A program made the translations under genes and the position numbers. Of a DNA stretch of 31,666 nt, positions 9,662-16,778 are shown one piece after another. This DNA comes from DASPUH01 sp035622975 (GTDB lineage: Bacteria; Chloroflexota; Limnocylindria; Limnocylindrales; CSP1-4). The DNA lies in NCBI GenBank assembly GCA_035622975.1, contig DASPUH010000108.1:1-31666 (forward strand), read 5' to 3'. The notes beneath the pieces were generated by a model, which made no database searches, was not told the origin of the DNA, and saw only the letters and a program-made list of their open reading frames with translations. The stretch's first letter is position 1. Every line of letters begins with the position of its first letter.

Positions 9662-10831
9662 GTGTACGTCGTGATCCTGGCCGGCGGGGGAGGCACGCGG
9701 CTGTGGCCGCTGAGCACACCGGACCGGCCCAAGCCGTTCCTGCCCCTGCTGGCCGACAAGAAAAGCCTGGCCGACGGCGAGAGCCTCTTCCAACGGACCA
9801 TTCGTCGGCTGGATGGGCCCGAGCTGGGCGCGTTCGAGGCGACCCGCGACCTGTACGTGATCGTCGACGGGCGCTTCGCGGAACTGGCCAGGGACCAGGC
9901 ACGCTCAGAGCAGGCGCTGGTCGAGGCGCCGCCCCTCCCCGAGGCCCACATCGTGGCCGAGCCCATCGGGCGCAACACCGCCGCGGCGATCGCCCTGGCC
10001 ACCGCGGCCATCCAGCGCGACGAGGACGAGGTCATGGTCGTGCTGCCGGCGGACCACCTCATCCCCACCGACAGGGAGGGGGTGTTCAGGGCCGTGCTGC
10101 ACGCCGCGGAACGGGAGCTTGCGTGTGACTTTCCCGGCATCCCCGATGCCCTCGTGACGCTGGGCGTGCAGACCGGCGGGCCGGCCACCGAATACGGCTA
10201 CCTGCGGCCAGATCTCGGCACCGTCGCGCGACGGCGCCTGGTCGGATATCGGCTCCGGGCTTTCATCGAGAAGCCCGACCGTGCCCGCGCCGAGGGCCTC
10301 ATCCGCGAAGAAGGCGTGGCCTGGAACGCCGGCATGTTCCTCTGGCGCCGCCGCGCCATCCGCCGCGCGCTCGAGACGTACCCCAAGGCCGCGCCCATCT
10401 GGGCGGAGGTCGACGAGGGGGTCCGGAACGGCGACCTGGTCGGCGCGTACCGGCGTCTGGAACCGGTCGCGACCTCGATCGACTACGCCGTGATGGAGCC
10501 GGCGGCCGCAGCCGGGCGCGTCGTGATGGGCTCGATGGACGTCGGCTGGAGCGACCTCGGCAGCTGGCACGCCTTGCTGGAGGCGCTCGGCGCCCCGGGC
10601 GTCGACGGCCGCGTCGTCAAGCCCGGGGAGACCGTCAAGCTGGGTGCCGCCGATCTGCTCGTCGATCGCAAGAGCTGGCCGGAGGCCGGCACGTTCCACC
10701 TGCAGGCCGGCCCGGCTACGATGGGGCCGTACGACCGACCGACCGCCCTGCTGCGGGACGCGGCGCGCTACGAACGGGTCGTGACGGACCTGCTGGTGCG
10801 AGCCCAGAGTCAAGGAGGAACGCCCGCGTGA
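9662..10831 (+). CDS. manC: Mannose-1-phosphate guanylyltransferase
   Basis: Joins mannose-1-phosphate and GTP to give GDP-mannose, the donor for cell-surface mannans and glycoproteins. The 389-residue protein opens with the nucleotidyltransferase signature VILAGGGGTRLWPLSTPDRPKP, followed by AEPIGRNTAAAIALA, VVLPADHLI, EYGYL, FIEKPD and WNAGMFLWR, all typical of the ManC/XanB family. It lacks the C-terminal phosphomannose isomerase domain; that activity is supplied two genes downstream. GTG 9662 is the only start that keeps the N-terminal signature intact. Its end overlaps the next gene by 4 bases. Confidence 0.93.
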   Translation: MYVVILAGGGGTRLWPLSTPDRPKPFLPLLADKKSLADGESLFQRTIRRLDGPELGAFEATRDLYVIVDGRFAELARDQARSEQALVEAPPLPEAHIVAEPIGRNTAAAIALATAAIQRDEDEVMVVLPADHLIPTDREGVFRAVLHAAERELACDFPGIPDALVTLGVQTGGPATEYGYLRPDLGTVARRRLVGYRLRAFIEKPDRARAEGLIREEGVAWNAGMFLWRRRAIRRALETYPKAAPIWAEVDEGVRNGDLVGAYRRLEPVATSIDYAVMEPAAAAGRVVMGSMDVGWSDLGSWHALLEALGAPGVDGRVVKPGETVKLGAADLLVDRKSWPEAGTFHLQAGPATMGPYDRPTALLRDAARYERVVTDLLVRAQSQGGTPA

Positions 10832-12312
10832 CCGCCACGACCACCGCGCCGACCGGACCGACCCACATCGTCTTCGGCACGGACGGCTGGCGCGCCCGGG
10901 TGGCCGACGACTTCACCTTCGCCAACGTGCGCCGCTGCGCCGACGGGGTGGCCCGCTACGTGGTCGAGCAGGGGACCCAGGCGAAAGGCGTCGTCATCGC
11001 GTATGACCGCCGCTTCGCCAGCGAGCACTTCGCCGCCGCCGCCGCCGAGGTGCTGCTGGCCCACGACATCCCGGTCGCCTATGCGGTGCACGCCGTGCCC
11101 ACTCAGATGTCGAGCTACGAGGTCGTCGAGCGGGGTGCGGCGGCCGGCATCGTCATCACCGCCAGCCACAATCCGTGGACCGACAACGGCTTCAAGGTCA
11201 AGTCGCCCAGCGGGGCAGCCGCGGGGCCGGAGATCCTCAAGGTCCTGGAGGCGGCCATCGCGCGCAACGGGACGATCGCCATCCAGACGCGGCCCTTCGC
11301 CGACGCCGAGGCGGCCGGGCTCGTCGAGCGTTATGACCCCTACGTGGGCTACGAGCGGTACCTCCGGCGGACGATCGACCTCGACGCCCTTAAGGCGGCC
11401 GACTACCACGTGCTGGTGGATCCCATGTGGGGTGCCGGCGCAGGCTGGATCAGCCGGCTCCTGGCCGGCGGCCGCATCCGGGTGACGGAGATCCATCAGG
11501 AGCGCAACCCGTACTTCGGCGGCGTCAATCCCGAGCCCATCCGGCCCAACATCGACGAGGCGCTGGGGATGCTGGCCGGCGGCGGCTACGACCTGGGGCT
11601 GCTGCTCGATGGGGACGCCGACCGGGCCGGCGCGGCGGACGAGCAGGGGCACTTCATCCACCAGCTCGAGGTCACGGGGCTGCTCATGTACGAGCTCGCC
11701 GAGTACCGCGGCCTGCGAGAACCGGTCGTGGTGAGCGTCAATAACACCTCCATGGCCGGCCGGCTGGGCAAGCACTACGGCATCCCCACCTTCGAGACGT
11801 CGGTCGGCTTCAAGTACATCGGTCCCAGGATGATCGAGACGGGGGCCATGCTGGGAGCCGAGGAGTCGGGCGGTTATGGCTTCGGGATGCACCTGCCCGA
11901 GCGCGATGGCGTCTACGCCGACCTGATGCTGCTCGACCTGTTCCTCAAGGAGCGGGCGGCCGGGCGCCGCACCGCCTCGGAGGCGCTCGCCCGCTTCCAC
12001 GAGCTGGCTGGGCCCTCGTTCTACCGGCGCATCGACGTGCATGTCGCGCGGGACGCCTACCCGGCGCTGAAGGACCGCCTGCTGGTCGACCTGCGCGATC
12101 GTGGCCCGCGCGAGCTGGACGGCCATGCGGTCACGCGGACGGACCCCCTGACCACGGGCGACGGCTTCAAGTTCTTCACCGCCGACGGCTCGTGGCTGCT
12201 GGTCCGCTTCAGCGGCACGGAACCGCTCGTGCGGGTCTACACGGAAGCGGCCACGCCGGCGCAGCGCGACGCCTACGTCAGGGCCGGCGAGCGGCTCGTG
12301 CGCGAGGCGTGA
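10828..12312 (+). CDS. manB: Phosphomannomutase / phosphoglucomutase
   Basis: Interconverts hexose 6- and 1-phosphates through a phosphoserine. In this operon it most likely converts mannose-6-phosphate to mannose-1-phosphate for ManC. The 494-residue protein has FGTDGWRA at the N-terminus, the phosphoserine loop ITASHNPWTDNGFKVKSP near residue 111, the metal loop LLDGDADRAG near residue 265 and the C-terminal phosphate-binding FSGTEPLVRVY, giving all four alpha-D-phosphohexomutase domains. GTG 10828 overlaps the manC stop (GTGA) and has a strong AAGGAGGA at 10812-10819. The metal loop DGDADRAG is close to the usual DGDADR. Sugar preference is inferred from neighbours. Confidence 0.92.
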   Translation: MTATTTAPTGPTHIVFGTDGWRARVADDFTFANVRRCADGVARYVVEQGTQAKGVVIAYDRRFASEHFAAAAAEVLLAHDIPVAYAVHAVPTQMSSYEVVERGAAAGIVITASHNPWTDNGFKVKSPSGAAAGPEILKVLEAAIARNGTIAIQTRPFADAEAAGLVERYDPYVGYERYLRRTIDLDALKAADYHVLVDPMWGAGAGWISRLLAGGRIRVTEIHQERNPYFGGVNPEPIRPNIDEALGMLAGGGYDLGLLLDGDADRAGAADEQGHFIHQLEVTGLLMYELAEYRGLREPVVVSVNNTSMAGRLGKHYGIPTFETSVGFKYIGPRMIETGAMLGAEESGGYGFGMHLPERDGVYADLMLLDLFLKERAAGRRTASEALARFHELAGPSFYRRIDVHVARDAYPALKDRLLVDLRDRGPRELDGHAVTRTDPLTTGDGFKFFTADGSWLLVRFSGTEPLVRVYTEAATPAQRDAYVRAGERLVREA

Positions 12313-13400
12313 CCCCCGGCGACGGCCGTGACGCGGCCAGCATCCTGGACCGGCCGGCCGACGTCCAGGCCCTGGACCCGGCCGGCATGCGCGCCCAGGT
12401 GGCGACCATCCCCGACCAGGTGCGCGACGGCTGGGCCCGCACGCGCGACCTGACCGTGCCGGCGGCCTATCGGGCGGCGACGAGCATCGCCGTCCTGGGG
12501 ATGGGCGGCTCGGCCATCGGCGGCGACCTGGTCCACGACATCTTCGCCGACCGGCTGACGGTCCCCCTGGAGGTGGTACGAGGCTACGACCTGCCCGCCT
12601 GGGTCGGGGCGAAGACCCTGGTCGTGGCCGTCTCCTATAGCGGCGCGACGGAGGAGACGATCAGCGCCCTGGAAGCCGCCCTGCGCCGCCGCTGCCCGGT
12701 CCTCGTGGTGACCACCGGCGGCCCGCTGCGCGAGGTGGCCCGCCGGGCCGAGCTGCCCCACCTCGTCTTCCCCGGCGGCGGGCAGCCACGGGCCGCGGTG
12801 GGCCACGCGGTGGCGCTGCTGGCGGGCCTGCTGGAGCGCACCGGCCATCTCGCGCTGGCGGCCGCCGAGGTCGAGGCGGCCGCGACGGCGGCCACGGCGA
12901 CCCTCGCGGCGATCGAGCCGGGTGTGGGTACCGAGGTGAACCTCGCCAAGCAGCTCGCCTGGGAGCTGCTGGACCGCGTGCCGCTGGTCATCGGCAGCGG
13001 CGCCATGGCAGCGGTGGCCCGCCGCTGGAAGACGCAGCTCAACGAGAACGGCAAGAGCGATGCCATCTTCGACGCGCTGCCCGAAGCATCTCACAACACC
13101 ATCGTGGGCTTCGACTACCCCGCCGACATGCAGGACCAGTTGTGCGTCGTGTTCCTGACCGGCAGCGCCGATCATCCGCGTGATCGCCTCCGCGCCACGC
13201 TCCTGGGGCAGCACCTGGACACCCTCCACGTGACCCACCGCGCGGTGGCCTGTGACGCGCCCGGCCGGTTCGCCGCGGCACTCCAGGGCATCGTCTTCGG
13301 CGACCTGGTGAGCATCTACCTGGCCGTCCTCTACGGCGTCGATCCGACCCCGGTAGAGGCCATCTCGACGCTCAAGGCGGAGCTGGCGCGCCTGCCTTGA
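12309..13400 (+). CDS. Bifunctional phosphoglucose/phosphomannose isomerase
   Basis: Interconverts fructose-6-phosphate with glucose-6- and mannose-6-phosphate, so it feeds central metabolism into the mannose branch. The 363-residue protein has two SIS domains: VLGMGGSAIGGDLV and VAVSYSGATEETISALEAA in the first, and the family's C-terminal NENGKSDAIFDALPEASHNTIVGFD block in the second, which carries the catalytic Glu and His typical of archaeal/actinobacterial PGI/PMI enzymes. GTG 12309 overlaps the mutase stop (GTGA). The three genes manC, mutase and isomerase therefore form a complete fructose-6-phosphate to GDP-mannose pathway on one transcript. Confidence 0.92.
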   Translation: MTPGDGRDAASILDRPADVQALDPAGMRAQVATIPDQVRDGWARTRDLTVPAAYRAATSIAVLGMGGSAIGGDLVHDIFADRLTVPLEVVRGYDLPAWVGAKTLVVAVSYSGATEETISALEAALRRRCPVLVVTTGGPLREVARRAELPHLVFPGGGQPRAAVGHAVALLAGLLERTGHLALAAAEVEAAATAATATLAAIEPGVGTEVNLAKQLAWELLDRVPLVIGSGAMAAVARRWKTQLNENGKSDAIFDALPEASHNTIVGFDYPADMQDQLCVVFLTGSADHPRDRLRATLLGQHLDTLHVTHRAVACDAPGRFAAALQGIVFGDLVSIYLAVLYGVDPTPVEAISTLKAELARLP

Positions 13401-13429
13401 CGCCCGATCCCTTTCTTGGGGCCCCGGTG

Positions 13430-13435
13430 TAGGCT
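13430..13435 (+). promoter_or_regulatory. Candidate -10 box of the SWIM-domain gene
   Basis: TAGGCT lies about 98 bases before the gene's ATG, giving a predicted leader near 90 nt. No convincing -35 is seen at normal spacing. Confidence 0.35.
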
Positions 13436-13471
13436 AGGACCACAGGATCCGCCGCTCCCGGTCGTCGGGTG

Positions 13472-13504
13472 GCGACCGGCCCGGCATGGAGCGGGCCCGG
13501 TCGC
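13472..13504 (+). other. Hairpin in the leader of the SWIM-domain gene
   Basis: GCGACCGGCCCG (13472-13483) pairs with CGGGCCCGGTCGC (13492-13504) with one bulged C and an 8-base loop. It ends 14 bases before the GGAGG Shine-Dalgarno at 13519-13523. It could affect translation or RNA stability; no known riboswitch class is recognised. Confidence 0.4.
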
Positions 13505-13532
13505 GCGCCGTCGCCCCTGGAGGATCGGCTCG

Positions 13533-13835
13533 ATGCATTCCAGCCTCATCGGCAAGATCGAGAAGGCCAACCGCTACGCGCGTGAGACCGATCGGATCAC
13601 GATCGACCGCCTTGCGCTCGAGTTCCGCGGTGACAACGACACACACCGTGTCACGCTCGAAGCCGATCGCTGGCAGTGCACGTGCCATCTCTTCGACAGC
13701 TGGGGCTCCTGCGTCCACATCATGGCCCTCCAGAAGGTGCTGGGCGGGATGCTGCCCTACGCGGCGCAGACGTCGCTGCTCTCCGGTGACGGGCCTGCCG
13801 CGGTCCCCGCGACAGCCGAGGCCGCCACCGCCTGA
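13533..13835 (+). CDS. Small SWIM zinc-finger protein
   Basis: A 100-residue protein starting at ATG 13533, with GGAGG at 13519-13523, 9 bases upstream. The segment WQCTCHLFDSWGSCVHIMAL carries the CxC-xn-CxH zinc ligands of a SWIM domain (Cys50, Cys52, Cys61 and His63 by my count), known in other proteins for DNA or protein binding. The N-terminal part MHSSLIGKIEKANRYARE begins a basic helix followed by beta strands, and the last 20 or so residues are Ala-rich and probably disordered. Short stand-alone SWIM proteins of this shape are conserved but uncharacterised. It follows the GDP-mannose operon by 132 bases with its own leader and is convergent with the secretion operon on the right. Confidence 0.85.
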   Translation: MHSSLIGKIEKANRYARETDRITIDRLALEFRGDNDTHRVTLEADRWQCTCHLFDSWGSCVHIMALQKVLGGMLPYAAQTSLLSGDGPAAVPATAEAATA

Positions 13836-13840
13836 CCGCC

Positions 13841-13864
13841 GGCGGGTCGGGCAGGCGACCCGCC
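13841..13864. terminator. Bidirectional hairpin between convergent genes
   Basis: GGCGGGTCG (13841-13849) and CGACCCGCC (13856-13864) form a perfect 9-bp stem with a 6-base loop. It fills the 29-base gap between the SWIM gene stop and the stop of the minus-strand lipoprotein gene, where a shared terminator is expected. There is no U-tract on either strand. Confidence 0.55.
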
Positions 13865-14830
13865 TCACGGCTCGACGAACCCCAGGACCTCCTCGCCCAG
13901 GGCGAGGCCGAACGCGCCCGCGGCGGCGAAGACGCCGTCCGAGCCGCGCCGGAGCAGCCGCACGGGCCCCGCGTCGGGGCCGATGAGCGCCAGCCACCGC
14001 CCGTCCGCTGACAGCACCGCCTGGCGCACCGGGCCCGGCGGGCGTTGGGCCGTCGCGGGGTCGAACGCGGCCCGCCCGCTGACGGGCATGACCACGCGAC
14101 CGACCAGGACGTCGTCGTTGCCGGCGACAAGGCACGCCAGGAGCGCACCGCCGAGCGCGAAGTCATCGCAGCGGGTCGCGGTGACCACCGCCGTGTCCGC
14201 AGGCGGGCGCCACACGGCCAGCGCGTGGTCTTCCTCGGCGAGGTAGAGGACGCCATCGTCATCGGCCATCTGACAGCGGCCGGCGGTGGCGGGGACATCG
14301 CGCGAGCCCGCCACGCGGCCCCCACGCAGGTAGACGAGCCGGTCGGCGATGATCGTCGCCGAACCGTCGGCACCCACGCACCCGGGCAGCGCGAGCGGAC
14401 CCGCGTCCAGCGGCAGCACGGCCGTCCAGCGGGTCGCCACCCGCGTCCCTGTCAGGACGCCCTCGAGGACAGTCGCCGGTGACGCGCCCGGTGCTGACAC
14501 CAGCAGGATCGCGCCGCGCGACCCCACCGCGGCGGTTGGTTGCCACGCGCCGGGCGGCAGGGCGAGCACCAGGTGGTCGGTGGGTCGTCCGGGCCCCGTG
14601 ACGGCCAGGCCCGTCGGCCCGGCGAGGAGCATGGCCGGCACGCCGGGCAGGTCCGGCGCCGCGTCCATGGCGGACGGACCGGCCGAGGGCAGCGCCCGCG
14701 CGCCGGTCGCGACGAACTGCTCACGTGACGGCCCGGGCACGCAGCCGGCCGCGGCCGCCACCAGGGCCAGCACGACCATCGTGGCGCTGACCGCGGGACG
14801 TGGTCGCGCCGGCTCCCAGTCCGCCTGCAT
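13865..14830 (-). CDS. Secreted lipoprotein, probable beta-propeller, unknown function
   Basis: The 321-residue protein begins with a basic segment, a hydrophobic stretch (MVVLALVAAAAGC) and a lipobox-like AAGC at Cys30, so it is probably lipid-anchored outside the membrane. The rest is a run of short beta-rich blocks (GAILLVSAPG, VLYLAEEDHALAVWRP, DDVLVGRVVMPVSG, SADGRWLALIGP) that look like blades of a propeller. No catalytic motif is seen. The start at 14830 overlaps the upstream stop as TGATG. It is the third gene of a minus-strand operon with a caspase-like protein and a secreted protein. The family is not recognised and the fold is inference. Confidence 0.72.
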   Translation of the reverse strand: MQADWEPARPRPAVSATMVVLALVAAAAGCVPGPSREQFVATGARALPSAGPSAMDAAPDLPGVPAMLLAGPTGLAVTGPGRPTDHLVLALPPGAWQPTAAVGSRGAILLVSAPGASPATVLEGVLTGTRVATRWTAVLPLDAGPLALPGCVGADGSATIIADRLVYLRGGRVAGSRDVPATAGRCQMADDDGVLYLAEEDHALAVWRPPADTAVVTATRCDDFALGGALLACLVAGNDDVLVGRVVMPVSGRAAFDPATAQRPPGPVRQAVLSADGRWLALIGPDAGPVRLLRRGSDGVFAAAGAFGLALGEEVLGFVEP

Positions 14831-15729
14831 CAGGCCGTCTCGGTGCCTCCGATGAGGGCGCCGGTCGCGGCATCGACGTCGATCTCGACGGAGTGGCGTT
14901 CCGTCCAGCCGGGCGGGATGTAGCTGAAGCTGACCGCCCAGGCGAGCCGCAGGATCGACGGGTCGAGCGCGGATGCCGGGTCGACGAAGACGTTGGGGAG
15001 GACCCAGGCGAGGTGGGGGTCGTCGTAGGCCAGGCTGGGCAGGACATCGAGGCGGAGGCCGCGCGCGTAATCCTGGACCGCATGCGTCGCCGCGACGGCC
15101 GGGACGGGACGTGGCGGCGCGTCGGCGACCGGCGAGCGCATGTCGTCGAGCGCCTTGAGGCGTCCGCTGGGCCGCACCCACATCACGAGCCCGTCCGTCG
15201 GCGCCGGGATGCCGTCGATCGCGCGGGTCCAGCGTACGGACCACGCGTCCATGCCGGCATCCCACGTCGCGACCGGGGGCGAGGTGGGGACCACCAGCCC
15301 GCTCTGGCCCAGGAGGCGCCGGGCGGCCGCGGGCGCGCCGGAGGCGTCCACGCCCGGGCCGGGGCCGGCCGGCGGTTCGGTCAGGTCGACGACGCGCTCG
15401 AGCCGGCCGTCCGTGGCCCGCACGACCTGTGCCGCAAGGCGGCCGTCGCCGAGCCTGAAGTCGACCGTGTCGACGAGGGTGCCAGTCACGAGGTCCGCGC
15501 TGCGCACCGCGGTGCCGGGTGTGCCGGCCAGGCCGTAGTGGCCGGCGAGTTCGATCGCTGCCTGCCGGACGGCCGCGCCCTGGATCGCGGGTGCGGCCAG
15601 CGCGGCCCGGGCGACACGGGGAGTGGCAAGCGGTGTGGCGAGGGCGAGGCTTAGCAGGGCCCCCGCAGTGATGAGCGCGGCGACGGCGATCGCGACGCGG
15701 GTCGGTGAGAGGTGGGGGGTCCGATCCAT
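14830..15729 (-). CDS. Secreted protein with PepSY/YcdB-like repeats, unknown function
   Basis: A 299-residue protein with one N-terminal hydrophobic segment (about residues 12-32) and a possible signal cleavage near VARA-ALA. The mature part contains WSVRWTRAIDGIPAPTDGLVMWVRPSGRLKAL and, at the end, WTERHSVEIDVDAATGALIGG. Both recall PepSY-type propeptide or peptidase-inhibitor repeats (strand, G-x-P, then V-DxxTGxV). GAGGAG overlaps the stop of the upstream gene, 6 bases before the ATG, so the two genes are coupled. If the upstream gene is an active peptidase, a role as its inhibitor or chaperone is conceivable, but this is speculation. The domain call is tentative. Confidence 0.68.
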   Translation of the reverse strand: MDRTPHLSPTRVAIAVAALITAGALLSLALATPLATPRVARAALAAPAIQGAAVRQAAIELAGHYGLAGTPGTAVRSADLVTGTLVDTVDFRLGDGRLAAQVVRATDGRLERVVDLTEPPAGPGPGVDASGAPAAARRLLGQSGLVVPTSPPVATWDAGMDAWSVRWTRAIDGIPAPTDGLVMWVRPSGRLKALDDMRSPVADAPPRPVPAVAATHAVQDYARGLRLDVLPSLAYDDPHLAWVLPNVFVDPASALDPSILRLAWAVSFSYIPPGWTERHSVEIDVDAATGALIGGTETA

Positions 15730-15739
15730 CGGTCGCTCC

Positions 15740-16537
15740 TCAGACGCAGCGGGTGCAGGGCAGGCCGGAACCGGGTGCGCCGCTGTAGTCGTACGTGCCG
15801 AACCAATCGGGCACGGTCGCCCAGCTCATCGCCGCCGAGGCACGCGCCAGCGTGAACGCGTCACCCAGCAGCTGCCCGGACGTGACGTAGCCCCAGAAGC
15901 GCTGCTCGAAGCGCAGCATGTCGGCGGTGTAGGCCAGGCCCTCGTAGCCCAGGAAGAAGCGCGACCCGTCGTCCGGGGCGTGCGGGTCGGTGTACTTGAC
16001 GCGGTCGATGCCGTACGCCGCGGCCATGGTGGGTTCCCCGGCCGTCTTCGCCGCTTCCGCCAGGTGGCAGGTGGACATCACCACGAGGTGGACCGACGGC
16101 GGATGCAGCGGCGCCAGGTCGGTCGCGTAGACGATGGCCTGGCTGCAGTCGCCGCCGTCCTCGCGGAAGCCCTGGACCTGCTTCGGGTACGGGTCGTAGT
16201 ACTGGTCACCGTGGCTGTGGACGTAGATCGCCTGGTCCGTCGGGGCGCGGCTGAGGACCCGCGCCCGGGTGAAGCCCGTCGTGGTGTACTCGCCGGAGGT
16301 GTAGCCCAGGTAGCTCAGGCCGCCCTGGGCGAGCGCCTCCAGCGAGCGCGAGATCGTGTCAGGGGTCCCGTCACAGGTGTCGAAGGCGGTGACGTTGGAG
16401 TAGTCGCTGGCGGGATACGTGACGCCCAGCACGGTCGCGGGCCCCACGGCGAGCAGGCCCACGAGGAGGGCTGCGACCGTGGCTGCACGACGCGCCAACG
16501 GCGGCGAGGAGACCGCGGGGCGTGCGGGATCGAGCAT
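15740..16537 (-). CDS. Secreted caspase-like (clan CD) cysteine peptidase candidate
   Basis: A 265-residue protein with a signal peptide or anchor at residues 16-38 (ARRAATVAALLVGLLAVG). It shows the two blocks that define clan CD peptidases (caspase, gingipain, CHAT): a hydrophobic strand ending in His-Gly (AIYVHSHGD, His109-Gly110) and, 48 residues on, a hydrophobic strand ending in Ser-Thr-Cys (VHLVVMSTCHLAEA, Cys157). A later FWGYVTSGQLLGDAFTLARA helix resembles the one closing CHAT/caspase-like folds. ATG 16537 is chosen because GGAGGAGG (16552-16545, minus strand) lies 7 bases upstream; the frame is open further back but without a ribosome site. It leads a three-gene operon and is divergent from the B12 riboswitch. 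I cannot name the family; activity is inferred from two motifs only. Confidence 0.7.
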   Translation of the reverse strand: MLDPARPAVSSPPLARRAATVAALLVGLLAVGPATVLGVTYPASDYSNVTAFDTCDGTPDTISRSLEALAQGGLSYLGYTSGEYTTTGFTRARVLSRAPTDQAIYVHSHGDQYYDPYPKQVQGFREDGGDCSQAIVYATDLAPLHPPSVHLVVMSTCHLAEAAKTAGEPTMAAAYGIDRVKYTDPHAPDDGSRFFLGYEGLAYTADMLRFEQRFWGYVTSGQLLGDAFTLARASAAMSWATVPDWFGTYDYSGAPGSGLPCTRCV

Positions 16538-16619
16538 CGACTGACCTCCTCCGGCGGTCCGGGCGGGAGGAGCGGTCGGACGATGATGGCGGACGCCGCT
16601 TGGCGCGCCGTTATCGGAG

Positions 16620-16625
16620 TAGACT
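16620..16625 (+). promoter_or_regulatory. -10 box of the riboswitch-btuFCD transcript
   Basis: TAGACT lies about 22 bases before the first paired base of the cobalamin riboswitch, at the right distance for the start of the leader RNA. No clear -35 is seen. The divergent operon's promoter must lie in the same 100 bases, and no convincing -10 for it could be chosen. Confidence 0.5.
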
Positions 16626-16640
16626 CGGCGGCACAATCGA

Positions 16641-16750
16641 ACACAGGACCGTGGGATCCGCGAAGCCGGTGTGAATCCGGCACAGTCCCGCTACGGTGAC
16701 CAGCGCCACCAGGCGCTGGAAGTCCGGTCGCCGGGCCCACGGTCGTGTCC
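16641..16750 (+). ncRNA. Cobalamin (B12) riboswitch
   Basis: The leader contains the class-defining core GCCGGTGTGAATCCGGCAC (16665-16683) followed by AGTCCCGCTACGGTGA, the conserved B12 box. The closing stem P1 is perfect: GACCGTGGG at 16647-16655 pairs with CCCACGGTC at 16736-16744. A GCGCCACCAGGCGC stem-loop lies between them. Downstream, CCTTC at 16755-16759 can pair with the GAAAGG Shine-Dalgarno at 16764-16769, so translational control of btuF is likely. High adenosylcobalamin should lower expression of the importer. Confidence 0.93.
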
Positions 16751-16778
16751 TCCGCCTTCGCGTGAAAGGGCAGGCACC

